NCBI GenBank assembly: GCA_947467605.1
Contig: CANIII010000032.1
Span: forward strand, 1 to 40,598
Source of the DNA: Acidobacteriota bacterium
GTDB taxonomy: Bacteria > Acidobacteriota > Vicinamibacteria > Vicinamibacterales > SCN-69-37
Length of the DNA: 40,598 nt
Direction: 5' to 3'
Notes under the pieces: model-generated
The model's input: the letters and a program-made list of their open reading frames with translations, nothing else
Databases searched by the model: none
What the model was told of the DNA's origin: nothing
Program-made: the position numbers and the translations under genes
Shown: positions 8,621-16,823 of the stretch, piece by piece
Numbering within the stretch: position 1 is the first letter of the stretch
Layout: each line of letters starts with the position of its first letter

Positions 8621-9258
8621 TGGAGCCCACGTTGTTTACATCGATCCGCCGCTCGCTCTCGCTCTGCCTCCTGCTGGTTCCGTTCCTGCTGATCTCCGGT
8701 TGCAGCAAGTCCGAGTCACCCGCTGGCAATCCGAAAGTGCCGGCTGGTGCGAAGAGTTCAGGCGGCATGCATGGCGTGATCGAGACCGATAAAGGCCCGA
8801 TTGAGATTGAGTTTCTCGCGACGGACGCGCCGAAGGCTGTTGAGAACTTTCGGTTACTCGCCGAGCACGGCTATTACAACGGCCTCACGTTTCATCGCGT
8901 CGTGAAGGGGTTCATGTTGCAGGGCGGCGACCCGGACGGTGCTGGTACTGGTGGCGAGAGCGCGTGGGGCGGCGAATTCGCCGATGAAATCAATCCCGCA
9001 TCGCCGACCTATCAGGCCGGCTATCGCCGCGGCATCGTCGCGATGGCGAATCGTGGACCAAACACCAACGGCAGCCAGTTCTTCATCATGCACGAGGACT
9101 TTCAGCTGCCGCCGAGCTACGTGATCTTCGCGAAGGTGACGTCGGGGCTGGACGCCGTCGATGCCATTGCGAACACGCCGACGTCGATGGGCATGGACGG
9201 CAGCATGAGTAAGCCAGTGACGCCAATCGTGATGAAGAAGATCACGATCAAGCCGTGA
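8620..9258 (+). CDS. Peptidyl-prolyl cis-trans isomerase, cyclophilin-type lipoprotein
   Basis: The protein has 212 residues with a signal peptide ending in a lipobox (LISGC), so it should be a lipid-anchored periplasmic protein. The cyclophilin domain follows from about residue 50, with the active-site segment FHRVVKGFMLQGGDP, the conserved GSQFFI and the VIFAKVTSGLD turn. It would catalyse proline isomerisation during folding of exported proteins. The ATG shares one base with the upstream stop, and an AGGAAAG ribosome-binding site lies just before it. A hairpin follows the stop, closing the operon. Confidence 0.9.
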   Translation: MEPTLFTSIRRSLSLCLLLVPFLLISGCSKSESPAGNPKVPAGAKSSGGMHGVIETDKGPIEIEFLATDAPKAVENFRLLAEHGYYNGLTFHRVVKGFMLQGGDPDGAGTGGESAWGGEFADEINPASPTYQAGYRRGIVAMANRGPNTNGSQFFIMHEDFQLPPSYVIFAKVTSGLDAVDAIANTPTSMGMDGSMSKPVTPIVMKKITIKP

Positions 9259-9266
9259 ACTCGTAG

Positions 9267-9290
9267 GGCGGCCTGGTCTCGAAGGCCGCC
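9267..9290 (+). terminator. Intrinsic terminator-like hairpin after the cyclophilin gene
   Basis: GGCGGCCT (9267-9274) and AGGCCGCC (9283-9290) form a perfect 8-base stem with an 8-base loop, 9 bases after the stop codon and followed by gctctttc. The T tract is short, so efficiency is uncertain. Confidence 0.6.
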
Positions 9291-9329
9291 GCTCTTTCAA
9301 TCCTTCAGGCGCCACATTGCGGAAACTGA

Positions 9330-9758
9330 GTGACCATGAATGCCGTCCAATCGGCTATGAACACTCAAGACCGCAGCGCCATTGACACGATCGTCAAGTC
9401 CCTCGAGTCCGCATGGAATGCCGCCGACGGTGATGCGTTCGCCGTGCCGTTCGCCGAGGACGCGGATTTCGTCAATGTCCGGGCCGAGCATCACAAGGGG
9501 CGAGCGGCGATCGCCGCAGGGCACACCGGAATCTTCCGCGCCATCTATGCGGGCAGCACGAATCACTACACCGTTGGCGCCGCGCGATTGCTCGGCGCAG
9601 ATCTGGCGCTGGTGCACGTGCTCGCCGCACTCGACTGCCCGTCGGGCCCGTTCACTGGCCGCACGAACGCGCTGTTCTCAATGGTCCTGGCTCGGAATGC
9701 CGGCTCGTGGCAGATTGTGGCGTTTCACAACACGATGCAGCCACCTCCAGGGCGCTGA
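9330..9758 (+). CDS. SnoaL-like / DUF4440-type protein (SgcJ/EcaC family)
   Basis: A 142-residue cytoplasmic NTF2-fold protein. The pattern LESAWNAADGDAFAVPFAED, the central GRAAIAAGHTGIF and the final GSWQIVAFHNTM are typical of the SgcJ/EcaC group of small SnoaL-like proteins. Members are annotated as oxidoreductase- or cyclase-related, but most have no shown activity. It starts with GTG at 9330, with an ATG at 9336 as an alternative. It begins a long same-strand run of short genes after the hairpin at 9267. Confidence 0.75.
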   Translation: MTMNAVQSAMNTQDRSAIDTIVKSLESAWNAADGDAFAVPFAEDADFVNVRAEHHKGRAAIAAGHTGIFRAIYAGSTNHYTVGAARLLGADLALVHVLAALDCPSGPFTGRTNALFSMVLARNAGSWQIVAFHNTMQPPPGR

Positions 9759-9775
9759 TACATTCGTCTCCACGC

Positions 9776-10384
9776 ATGGCACCCGTCATTCCCGATCCGA
9801 AGAAGATCAAAAGCTTCAAGACCGAAGCCGACTTCGAGAAATGGCTCTCCGCGAACCACGCGCGCGAGACCGAGATCTGGCTGAAGGTGCACAAGAAGGC
9901 CTCCGGCCTCCAGAGCGTGACGTGTGCAGAAGCACTCGACATCGCGCTGTGCTGGGGCTGGATCGACGCCATCCGCAAGAGCTTCGACGAACAGTCATTT
10001 CTGCAGCGATACACACCGCGCCAGAAGAAGAGCATCTGGAGCCAGGTGAACCGCGACAACATCGCGCGCCTCACCAAAGCCGGCCGCATGACGCCGCACG
10101 GCCAGCGCCAGGTCGACGCCGCCAAAGCCGACGGCCGCTGGCAAGCTGCCTACGCGCCCATCCGTAGCGCCAGCATCGACTCGATACCCGCTGATCTTCG
10201 CGCCGCGATTGATGCGAATCCGCGCGCGCTGAAAACTTTCAAGACCCTCGGCAAGATGAACCTCTTTGCGCTCGGATTTCGCGTCAGCAACATGAAGACG
10301 CCCGCAGGTCGCGCAAAGAAGATCGCTGCGCTCGTCGATATGCTGGCCCGTGGGGAAACGATCGTGCCGGAAAAGCCGCGGTAA
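9776..10384 (+). CDS. YdeI/OmpD-associated family protein
   Basis: The protein has 202 residues and matches the YdeI/OmdA pattern: an N-terminal EKWLSANHARETEIWLKVHK, the conserved SVTCAEALDIALCWGWIDAI block, and QRYTPRQKKSIWS. The C-terminal bacteriocin-protection-like helix set (ALKTFKTLGKMNLFALGFRV) is also present. Some family members are linked to peptide or stress resistance, but the biochemical function is not established. The start at 9776 gives the usual family N-terminus, and the longer frame overlaps the preceding gene. Its TAA stop forms the first half of the -10 box proposed for trmL. Confidence 0.85.
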   Translation: MAPVIPDPKKIKSFKTEADFEKWLSANHARETEIWLKVHKKASGLQSVTCAEALDIALCWGWIDAIRKSFDEQSFLQRYTPRQKKSIWSQVNRDNIARLTKAGRMTPHGQRQVDAAKADGRWQAAYAPIRSASIDSIPADLRAAIDANPRALKTFKTLGKMNLFALGFRVSNMKTPAGRAKKIAALVDMLARGETIVPEKPR

Positions 10385-10387
10385 TCT
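10382..10387 (+). promoter_or_regulatory. -10-like box overlapping the upstream stop codon
   Basis: TAATCT includes the TAA stop of the YdeI-like gene and lies 6 bases before the GTG at 10394. This spacing suits a leaderless trmL transcript. Confidence 0.35.
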
Positions 10388-10393
10388 TGCGTG

Positions 10394-10873
10394 GTGTCTG
10401 CCGCCACCCACGTCGTCCTCGTCCAGCCTGAAATTCACTGGAACACCGGCAACGCCGGCCGTACGTGTCTTGCGGTCGGCGCGACGCTGCACCTGATTGA
10501 GCCACTCGGTTTTTCACTCGACGAGAAGCAAGTGAAGCGCGCCGGCCTCGACTACTGGGAGCACGTAGATCTTCGTGTCTGGCCGAGTTGGCGTGCCTTC
10601 GAAGAACAGTTGCCGACCCTCGGCGACCCGTACTTCTTCTCGACGAAGGCGACGCAGACGTTGTGGGACGCGCCGCTTGGAGACGACCGCAGCGTCGTCC
10701 TGATCTTCGGCCGCGAGACCGGTGGCCTGGCCCCAGAGATCCACGAGCGCTATCACGACCGTTTCGTCGGCATGCCCATCGTCTCGCCGAAGGTCCGTTC
10801 GTTGAACCTGTCGTCGAGTGTGGCCATTGCTGTGTACGAAGTGCTTCGCCAGCGGCGCGCGCATGGGCAATGA
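10394..10873 (+). CDS. trmL: tRNA (cytidine(34)-2'-O)-methyltransferase TrmL
   Basis: This 159-residue SpoU-family (SPOUT, knotted-fold) RNA 2'-O-methyltransferase is close to the usual TrmL length. Diagnostic motifs are PEIHWNTGNAGRTC near the N-terminus, LIFGRETGGLAPEI in the middle, and the knot segment SPKVRSLNLSSSVAIAVYE at the C-terminus. It should methylate the wobble nucleotide of tRNA-Leu isoacceptors using S-adenosylmethionine. A GTG at 10391 is also possible. I chose the GTG at 10394 because a TAATCT box lies 6 bases before it and the family N-terminus is short. The TrhA gene begins 9 bases after its stop. Confidence 0.9.
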   Translation: MSAATHVVLVQPEIHWNTGNAGRTCLAVGATLHLIEPLGFSLDEKQVKRAGLDYWEHVDLRVWPSWRAFEEQLPTLGDPYFFSTKATQTLWDAPLGDDRSVVLIFGRETGGLAPEIHERYHDRFVGMPIVSPKVRSLNLSSSVAIAVYEVLRQRRAHGQ

Positions 10874-10882
10874 TGTGGTGGC

Positions 10883-11515
10883 GTGGAATCCTACAAGCAG
10901 TCCCTCGGTGAAGAAATTGCGAACGGCGTAAGCCACGGCGTTGGTGCGCTCGCGGCCATCGTGGCGCTGCCCTTCATGCTGCTGAGCGTTCGCGCGCACG
11001 GCACGCAGGCGGTCGTTGGCGCTGCCGTATTCGGTGTCACCGCGGCGCTGCTGTACGTGTCATCTACCCTGTATCACTCGCTTGGCCGCAACCGCGCGAA
11101 GCGCGTGTTTCAGTTGATGGATCACTGCGCAATCTACTTGCTGATCGCGGGCACCTACACGCCCTTCACGCTGGGCATCCTGCGAGGTCCAACAGGCTGG
11201 ATGCTATTCGCCATCGTCTGGGCACTCGCGATCGCCGGCATCATCAAGACGGCGCTCGTGGGTAACCGCTATCAGCACTTTGCGACAGCGCTGTATCTCG
11301 CGATGGGTTGGCTGGCGGTGTTCGCCGCGAAGCAGTTGTGGCTCGCGCTGCCCGCCTGGGGGCTCATCTGGCTGATCGGTGGCGGCCTCTTCTATACCGC
11401 CGGCGTGGTGTTCTTCGCGACCGACCATCGTCGTTACCACCACTTCATCTGGCACCTCTTCGTGCTGGCCGGCACCGCGTGTCACTACGTCGCGGTGTGG
11501 GGCTACGCTGCATAG
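10883..11515 (+). CDS. Hemolysin III / TrhA family membrane protein (PAQR superfamily)
   Basis: A 210-residue inner-membrane protein with seven hydrophobic spans. The PAQR signature is complete: an acidic and histidine N-terminus (EEIANGVSHG), SSTLYHS in span 2, MDHCAIYLLIAGTYTPF in the middle, and the C-terminal HFIWHLFVLAGTACHY. These histidines and the aspartate form a zinc site in characterised relatives. Bacterial members (TrhA/YqfA) are linked to membrane energetics and fluidity, and the hemolysin name is historical. It starts with GTG. Confidence 0.9.
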   Translation: MESYKQSLGEEIANGVSHGVGALAAIVALPFMLLSVRAHGTQAVVGAAVFGVTAALLYVSSTLYHSLGRNRAKRVFQLMDHCAIYLLIAGTYTPFTLGILRGPTGWMLFAIVWALAIAGIIKTALVGNRYQHFATALYLAMGWLAVFAAKQLWLALPAWGLIWLIGGGLFYTAGVVFFATDHRRYHHFIWHLFVLAGTACHYVAVWGYAA

Positions 11516-11573
11516 CAAGGCGATGACGCCGTCACGGGGACACGCTGTCCTCTTGCAGCGTCCGACTATCGCG

Positions 11574-12191
11574 ATGACTGAACCCACGATCGTCGACCTG
11601 GAAGACCCAACTCGATTTGACCTCCTCGTGACGCTTGGCCTCAACGATATCGCCGCGTTTGCAAAGGAGTACTACTGGCAGCGACGTTCGTGGGTCACCG
11701 TTGCCCACGTCGCCTTCTCGCTCCTGACGGTCGTCGTCTGGATCATGGCGGGCATTCGCGGCCACTACTCAGCCGACCGCTGGCTCACCACCTTCGGCAA
11801 TTCCGTCCTGACCTTCTTCATCCTGCTTCCCATCCACGAAGGGATCCACGGCCTCGTCTACAAGATAGCCGGCGCCGCTGACGTGCGCTACGGTGGTTCC
11901 TTGAAGAAGGTCTATGCGTACGCCATCGCACACCGATTCGTCGCCAACGGTCGCGTCTTCGCGTGGGTGGCCGCGATGCCATTCATCGTGATCAACACCG
12001 CATTGATCATCGCCGCGCTCACGATCCCGGCCTACCGATTTATCCTGCTCGGCATCCTGATGTTCCACACGGCGGGCACGAGCGGCGACTGCGCCATGCT
12101 GAATCTTCTCTGGCTGAATCGCGACCACGACATCTACACGTTTGACGACGCCAATGCGCATGCGAGCTATTTCTACAGGAGCCGACTGTGA
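11574..12191 (+). CDS. DUF3267 membrane zincin-like protein
   Basis: The protein has 205 residues with four or five hydrophobic segments. The second membrane block contains LPIHEGIHGLVYKIAG, a gluzincin-like HExxH variant (HEGIH) typical of DUF3267 putative peptidases, and a later SGDCAMLNLLWL resembles the family's conserved C-terminal SGD. Proteolytic activity is inferred only from the motif. The frame is open to an in-frame ATG at 11523, preceded by a weak AAGG ribosome-binding site, which is an alternative start. It is followed by the DinB gene with a 4-base overlap. Confidence 0.7.
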   Translation: MTEPTIVDLEDPTRFDLLVTLGLNDIAAFAKEYYWQRRSWVTVAHVAFSLLTVVVWIMAGIRGHYSADRWLTTFGNSVLTFFILLPIHEGIHGLVYKIAGAADVRYGGSLKKVYAYAIAHRFVANGRVFAWVAAMPFIVINTALIIAALTIPAYRFILLGILMFHTAGTSGDCAMLNLLWLNRDHDIYTFDDANAHASYFYRSRL

Positions 12192-12727
12192 CCTTTGACC
12201 TCGATCAGTCCATCGCCGTTCTCGAGCGCACACCAGCGACGTTGACCGCGTTTCTCGGCGGACTCGACGATGGGTGGGTGCGCGCCACTGAAGGTCCCGA
12301 CACGTTCAGCCCCTTCGACGTCGTGGGTCACTTGATCGATGGTGACGAAACGGACTGGATGGCGCGCGCGTCGATCATTTGCGCGCAGGGACCCCATCCC
12401 GCGTTCGAGCCCTACGATCGATTTCGTCACCGCACGCGCAATGTCGGACGATCACTCGCGTCGCTGTTGGCGGAGTTCGCCACCTTGCGAACGGCCAACA
12501 TCGCAACCCTGCGCGCCTGGACGTTGACCACCGCCGACCTCGACCTCACAGGGATCCACCCCAAGTTCGGCCGCGTGACGCTGAGGCAGTTGCTGGCCAC
12601 ATGGACCGTGCACGACCTCGGTCACATCGCTCAGGTCTCGCGCGTGATGGCCAAGCAGTACCGCGACGAGATCGGGCCGTGGGCCGAGTTTCTGCCCGTC
12701 GTGACCGATCGACCGACGCCGACGTAG
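12188..12727 (+). CDS. DinB-like metalloprotein
   Basis: A soluble 179-residue four-helix protein of the DinB/YfiT superfamily. The family's three metal-ligand histidines are suggested by VVGHLIDGDETDW near residue 47 and HDLGHIAQ near residue 147, the latter in the helix LLATWTVHDLGHIAQVSRV. In characterised relatives the fold serves thiol-dependent transferases, but the reaction here is unknown. The GTG start overlaps the stop of the DUF3267 gene by 4 bases, so the two are coupled. Confidence 0.8.
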   Translation: MTFDLDQSIAVLERTPATLTAFLGGLDDGWVRATEGPDTFSPFDVVGHLIDGDETDWMARASIICAQGPHPAFEPYDRFRHRTRNVGRSLASLLAEFATLRTANIATLRAWTLTTADLDLTGIHPKFGRVTLRQLLATWTVHDLGHIAQVSRVMAKQYRDEIGPWAEFLPVVTDRPTPT

Positions 12728-12753
12728 ACTGTCGCCTCCACGAGGACCCATCC

Positions 12754-13152
12754 ATGGCCGAAGCCAAGACCAAACCCACCAACGCCTCTGTGACCGCCTT
12801 TCTCAATGCCATTGCGGACGAGCAGGTGCGCAAAGACTGCAAGGCGATTGCAAAGCTGCTGCAGGAGATCACGAAGGCCAAGCCGCAGATGTGGGGCGGT
12901 GCCATCATCGGATTCGGCCTGAAAGAAATTCAGTACGCCGGCGGGCGCACGGCCGACTGGCCGCTCATGGGTTTCTCGCCCCGCAAAGCGAACATCGTGC
13001 TCTACATCAACGGTGGCCTCAAGAGACACGCAGAGCTGTTAACGTCACTTGGCACCCACAAGACCGGCGGCGGCTGCCTGTATCTCAAGCGCCTGTCCGA
13101 CGTTCACATGCCGACGCTGACCAAGCTGCTGAAGGCCTCCGCGAAAGTCTAG
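12754..13152 (+). CDS. DUF1801 domain protein
   Basis: A soluble protein of 132 residues with the typical DUF1801 (YdhG-like) features: an N-terminal helix with VTAFLNAIADEQVRKDCKAI, then KPQMWGGAIIGFG, the WPLMGFSPRKANIVLYI strand pair, and the conserved THKTGGGCLYLKRLSDV. The family is small and uncharacterised, with a fold related to frataxin-like iron proteins. The start at 12754 was chosen because the longer frame overlaps the DinB gene out of register with the domain. It ends 2 bases before the HD-domain gene. Confidence 0.85.
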   Translation: MAEAKTKPTNASVTAFLNAIADEQVRKDCKAIAKLLQEITKAKPQMWGGAIIGFGLKEIQYAGGRTADWPLMGFSPRKANIVLYINGGLKRHAELLTSLGTHKTGGGCLYLKRLSDVHMPTLTKLLKASAKV

Positions 13153-13154
13153 TG

Positions 13155-13751
13155 ATGCAAGACATCGTTGATTTCATCCTCGAGATCGACAAGCTCAAGG
13201 GCGTCACACGCAAGGTGAAGCCGCTCGGGCTGGAGCGCTACGAAAACTCCGCCGAACACAGCTGGCAACTCGCCCTGATGGCATCGACGCTGTCGCATCT
13301 GGCCGTGTCACCGGTCGATGTCCATCATGTGATCGCCATGCTGCTCGTGCACGACATCGGCGAGATCGACACCGGCGACACGATGGCGTTTGTCGAGGGC
13401 GGCTGGCAGGAGCGCAAGCGCGATGAGCTCGCCGCCGTGACGCGGATCTTCTCGCTGCTCCCTGAGCCACGGCGATCCGAGTTCCTCGCGTTGTGGAAAG
13501 AATTCGAAGCCGGCGACACGGCCGAGTCACGCTTTGCCAACGCCGTCGATCGTGCGATGCCGGTCCTGCTCAATCTCAATAACAACGGTCAGAGCTGGCG
13601 TGAAAACGGCATCAGCTACGAACGTGTCGTGAAACGAGTGGCGGCCCAAATTAAGGCGGGCTGCCCCGCGCTGTGGGACTATCTGGAGCCACGACTTGAA
13701 GCGGCCCAATCACGCGGCTTCTTTGGCGAAGGACACGGAACCCATGGGTGA
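13155..13751 (+). CDS. HD-domain hydrolase (YfbR/HDDC2-like)
   Basis: A 198-residue metal-dependent phosphohydrolase. The HD metal ligands are visible in ENSAEHSWQLALMA (first His), LLVHDIGEIDTGDT (the HD pair) and, later, an aspartate in NAVDRAMPVL. The arrangement matches HDDC2/YfbR-like 5'-deoxynucleotidases, which dephosphorylate nucleoside 5'-monophosphates. The exact substrate is inferred. Its last 8 bases overlap the start of the DUF4337 gene. Confidence 0.85.
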   Translation: MQDIVDFILEIDKLKGVTRKVKPLGLERYENSAEHSWQLALMASTLSHLAVSPVDVHHVIAMLLVHDIGEIDTGDTMAFVEGGWQERKRDELAAVTRIFSLLPEPRRSEFLALWKEFEAGDTAESRFANAVDRAMPVLLNLNNNGQSWRENGISYERVVKRVAAQIKAGCPALWDYLEPRLEAAQSRGFFGEGHGTHG

Positions 13752-14340
13752 GATCGACGAGAAAGTCACTGAAGCGGTGGAACGCGCAGCCGAAGGCGGT
13801 CGGCTGAATTCCATCATCGCGATTCTGGTCGCGCTCGCAGCCACATGCATGGCGCTCGACAACGTCAAGGACGGCAACATCGGGCAGGCCATGGCGCAAG
13901 CGCAGGCCAAGTCTGTCGACACGTGGTCGTACTGCCAGGCGAAGAGCACGAAGCAGAACCTCGCCGAGTCAACGTTGGATGAGTTGCAGACGATGCAGTC
14001 GATCTCGACCGTCCACACGAATGACGCCATCATCGAGAAGAAGATTGCCGACTATCGCGCGCTTGCCGCTCGGTACGAAAAAGAAAAAGGCGAGATCAAA
14101 GCCGAGGCCGAGGGCTACCAGAAAGAGTACGACGCGCTGAACATGCGCGACGACCAGTTCGATCTGTCAGACGCCGCTTTCTCGCTCGCTATTGCGCTCC
14201 TCGGCATCACGGCACTCACACGGAAGCCATGGCTGATCTACATGGCCTCGGCATTTCTCGCCGTCGGTGTGATCTTCGGCCTCGCGGGCTTCTTCAACTG
14301 GCCCCTGCACCCCGACCGCATCATGTCGTGGCTGTCTTAG
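13744..14340 (+). CDS. DUF4337 membrane protein
   Basis: The protein has 198 residues and the DUF4337 layout: an N-terminal amphipathic helix (MGEIDEKVTEAVERA), one membrane span (SIIAILVALAATCMALDNV), a long charged coiled-coil region of about 90 residues including YCQAKSTKQN, and two C-terminal spans ending in FFNWPLHPDRIMSWL. The function is unknown. The start at 13744 gives the usual family N-terminus. Its stop overlaps that of the convergent protease-hydrolase gene by 4 bases. Confidence 0.85.
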   Translation: MGEIDEKVTEAVERAAEGGRLNSIIAILVALAATCMALDNVKDGNIGQAMAQAQAKSVDTWSYCQAKSTKQNLAESTLDELQTMQSISTVHTNDAIIEKKIADYRALAARYEKEKGEIKAEAEGYQKEYDALNMRDDQFDLSDAAFSLAIALLGITALTRKPWLIYMASAFLAVGVIFGLAGFFNWPLHPDRIMSWLS

Positions 14341-16508
14341 TAATCTAACCACTCGATATCCGACACCAACGCTGCGCCGCGGATGCGCTCCAATGTCGTG
14401 GTCATGATGTCGATGTTGTTGTCGAATGACCCGTGCGTGGACTGGATCTGGTTGTTCGCTTTCGTCGTTCGTACCGTCGGTGCGCTGATCACCGTCGTTC
14501 GCGCAGGGCCGCCGCTGGCGAGCCACGCGGCCTGCCACACCTGCACCTGTCCGAGCTGATCGTCGGCCCACTGCTTTGTGCTGTTCGCGTACGCGGGGTC
14601 GTGTGCGCGATCCAGCCCAAGCAGCGGCATGTGCCGCTCATCGTCGAGTGCGCCGCTCACCATGTAGAGCAGCGAACGGCCGTAGATCGGCGTCTCTTCG
14701 GAGGGCAAGCCGTCTTTGCGCTCGTTCTCGTCTGTGAGGTGATTGAGCCAGAGGCGATTGAGTGGCAAGAGGCCGCGCTGGTGCGCGAAGACGTAGCGAT
14801 CGTTGGCAAATTGCACCGAGCACGCTGCGGCAAAGAGCGTGCAAGAGCCGAGCGTCATCGCGAGCGTGTTGTCGTGGGCCACGCGCTCAAGCAAGTGGCC
14901 CAGCAGAATCGACCCGGCGGAGTGGCCGATCAGGTGGATCTCCAACGCGCGCCCCTGAGCCGCGAGCGCCGTGGTGAGTGCCGACAGATTCTGCGCGAGC
15001 AGATCGAGGCCATGCTCAGGCCGCATGCCGAGCTCGGCGTTCTCGCGCATCTCGCCCCAGATGCCTCGACCCAGCGGCCGCGCAATCACTTCAAGGGCGC
15101 GGTCCTTCTGATCCTCAAGCCACTCACCGATCCCTGTGGCGCGCCCATCGCCCATGCCGGGAATCCGCTTGAACCAGTCGTCGACCAGTGAACCGAGCGT
15201 CTCGGCGGCACCCGTTCGCCAGGTGAGGAACAACGGATAGATGTCGTTCGCCAGAAAGTACGGCGCAAGCACGCGCACGCGCCCGATCGACTCCTCTTCG
15301 CTGTTGAGGCCGCCGTGTGCGTAGATGGCCAGCTTCACGGTACCGGCCGGTTGCTGTTTCAGCCACGCGAGCGGGAGGTCGAATGTCACTTCCTTCGCAT
15401 GCTCGACTTCGGCGTTCGGGCCTCCCTTGGTCATGTCACGCACCACGAGCACACCGTCATTGCCCGTGACAAGCGCGTGCGAGTACGCGTCGGCCGTGCT
15501 GAGTGGGTGATACGCCGCATAGGTAAACTCATGATCAATGGGCCACGGGTCATCGGCTGGGTTCGCCGGCGATTTTCCGCTCAGCGTCACCCGCCCAATC
15601 GTCTGTTCTGATCTCAGCCGCCACCGTGTGGAATCCACGCGATCCTGCGATGGCTGCGCCGGCACGCCAAGCGCACACGCCCATGCGTCCGTGCCGTTGG
15701 CGACCCAATCCGTGTACAGCAGTCGCGCGAATCCCGCCGCGCCCCACCTCGTGCCCCACGAGTTCTGCACGATGAATCCACGCGCGTCGTAGCCGACGAT
15801 GGCGAACGCGTGTCCGCCGAGCGACTTTCGATCCTTGCATGGGCCAATCGTCGGAATGTCACTCAAGCGCTTCGGTGGTGCCGTGGCCGTCTTGCGCGTC
15901 AGCACATCCCACCCATCATGCGCATTCGCCGACACATAGAGCGCGCCAATGTTCATGATGCCGGCCTGCATGTCGACGACCGACTGTCGATCCACACGGT
16001 AGTAGACGCCGAGCGTGCGTGAGAGCGCGTCACGCTCCCAGCCCTTCTTCGGCGCCACGAAAACCGCCGTGCCCTTGTTGCGGTACGGCCACTTCGGCTC
16101 ACTGCACACGCCGTGACGATGCCAGCCCTTCAGCGCGCCCCGGCAGCTCGAGCCGTCGTAGTCGTCGCCGGCCCACTCGTCATATCGCCGCGCCAACTCG
16201 TACAACATGCGCGGACTCACTGATGTCGCCGCGGCTCTCGCGCGCGCCTTGTCCTGCACGCGCCTGAACCACAGCAGGTAGTTGACGACGCACGCCAGAC
16301 CGAAGCCCGTGCAGGCGCCTTCATCGCCCTGATCGAGAATCAGTCCGTTCTTCACATAGCCAGGCAGCCACAACGCGACGTCACGGTCGGCAGGGAACTG
16401 CGCCGGCAGTGACTTGAGTGGCGGCCGATACGGCAAGTCGCGCAGGTCGACACGATCCGGGCGTGCGTCGAGAAGGCGCAGGGGCGCCGCAGAAACGGAT
16501 GTGGCCAT
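14337..16508 (-). CDS. Papain-like (C1) protease fused to alpha/beta-hydrolase
   Basis: This is a 723-residue two-domain protein. Residues 1-280 are a papain-family protease with the catalytic set Q59 (DQGDEGAC), C66 (GACTGFG), H233 (GGHAFAIVGYD) and N249 (QNSWGTRWG). There is no obvious signal peptide or propeptide. After a beta-rich linker (about 285-385), residues 390-650 form an alpha/beta-hydrolase with an oxyanion-type HGG (398-400) and the nucleophile elbow GHSAG around S530. It may cleave a peptide and then an ester or amide, or the second domain may be a lipase-like effector part. It is divergent from the PqqD-led operon with 66 bases between starts. The ATG at 16508 was chosen because upstream codons in the longer frame overlap the PqqD gene. 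Confidence 0.75.
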   Translation of the reverse strand: MATSVSAAPLRLLDARPDRVDLRDLPYRPPLKSLPAQFPADRDVALWLPGYVKNGLILDQGDEGACTGFGLACVVNYLLWFRRVQDKARARAAATSVSPRMLYELARRYDEWAGDDYDGSSCRGALKGWHRHGVCSEPKWPYRNKGTAVFVAPKKGWERDALSRTLGVYYRVDRQSVVDMQAGIMNIGALYVSANAHDGWDVLTRKTATAPPKRLSDIPTIGPCKDRKSLGGHAFAIVGYDARGFIVQNSWGTRWGAAGFARLLYTDWVANGTDAWACALGVPAQPSQDRVDSTRWRLRSEQTIGRVTLSGKSPANPADDPWPIDHEFTYAAYHPLSTADAYSHALVTGNDGVLVVRDMTKGGPNAEVEHAKEVTFDLPLAWLKQQPAGTVKLAIYAHGGLNSEEESIGRVRVLAPYFLANDIYPLFLTWRTGAAETLGSLVDDWFKRIPGMGDGRATGIGEWLEDQKDRALEVIARPLGRGIWGEMRENAELGMRPEHGLDLLAQNLSALTTALAAQGRALEIHLIGHSAGSILLGHLLERVAHDNTLAMTLGSCTLFAAACSVQFANDRYVFAHQRGLLPLNRLWLNHLTDENERKDGLPSEETPIYGRSLLYMVSGALDDERHMPLLGLDRAHDPAYANSTKQWADDQLGQVQVWQAAWLASGGPARTTVISAPTVRTTKANNQIQSTHGSFDNNIDIMTTTLERIRGAALVSDIEWLDY

Positions 16509-16557
16509 GATGCCGGGATGATGCCACCGACTTAAGGACCTCGCAAGGTCTTCAGGG

Positions 16558-16563
16558 TAGTAT
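16558..16563 (+). promoter_or_regulatory. -10-like box for the PqqD-led operon
   Basis: TAGTAT lies 11 bases before the ATG at 16575, inside the 66-base divergent gap. It would give a nearly leaderless transcript for the six-gene operon. Confidence 0.4.
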
Positions 16564-16574
16564 CGCCATCCACC

Positions 16575-16823
16575 ATGGATACTTCCCGTTTGCGAGAGTT
16601 GGCGATCAGCGACGCCGGCTTCGTGTTCGATCCAACGACAGGTCACACGTTCAATGTGAATGCCACGGCGCTGCTCCTGCTGCGGGCACTGAAGGAAAAC
16701 GCCGGCTCGGGTCGCATGCTGACCGACCTTGCCGAAGCGTTTGAGGTCGACCACGAACACGACCTTGCCCGAGACATTGAGGAATTTCTGTCGCAGCTCC
16801 GCGAACATGGATTGATTCGGTGA
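16575..16823 (+). CDS. PqqD-like peptide chaperone (RRE-type domain)
   Basis: This is an 82-residue protein that is entirely a PqqD-like winged-helix domain. It shows the beta-hairpin FVFDPTTGHTFNVNATA, the helix LLLLRALKENAG and the C-terminal helix pair ending in FLSQLREHGLIR. In known systems PqqD-type domains bind a leader peptide and present it to a modifying enzyme. No radical SAM enzyme and no obvious precursor peptide are encoded nearby, so the client is unknown. Its stop overlaps the GTG start of the ATP-grasp gene by 4 bases (GTGA), implying joint expression and probably direct cooperation. This is the first gene of a six-gene operon. Confidence 0.75.
   Translation: MDTSRLRELAISDAGFVFDPTTGHTFNVNATALLLLRALKENAGSGRMLTDLAEAFEVDHEHDLARDIEEFLSQLREHGLIR

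Noticed and set aside
10883..11515. True haemolysin
   Set aside because: The hemolysin III name is historical; the sequence is a seven-span PAQR/TrhA protein and not a pore-forming toxin.
16509..16574. Possible RiPP precursor peptide in front of the PqqD gene
   Set aside because: The 66-base gap has no start codon followed by a useful open frame, and no short Cys/Ser/Thr-rich peptide is seen elsewhere in the operon.
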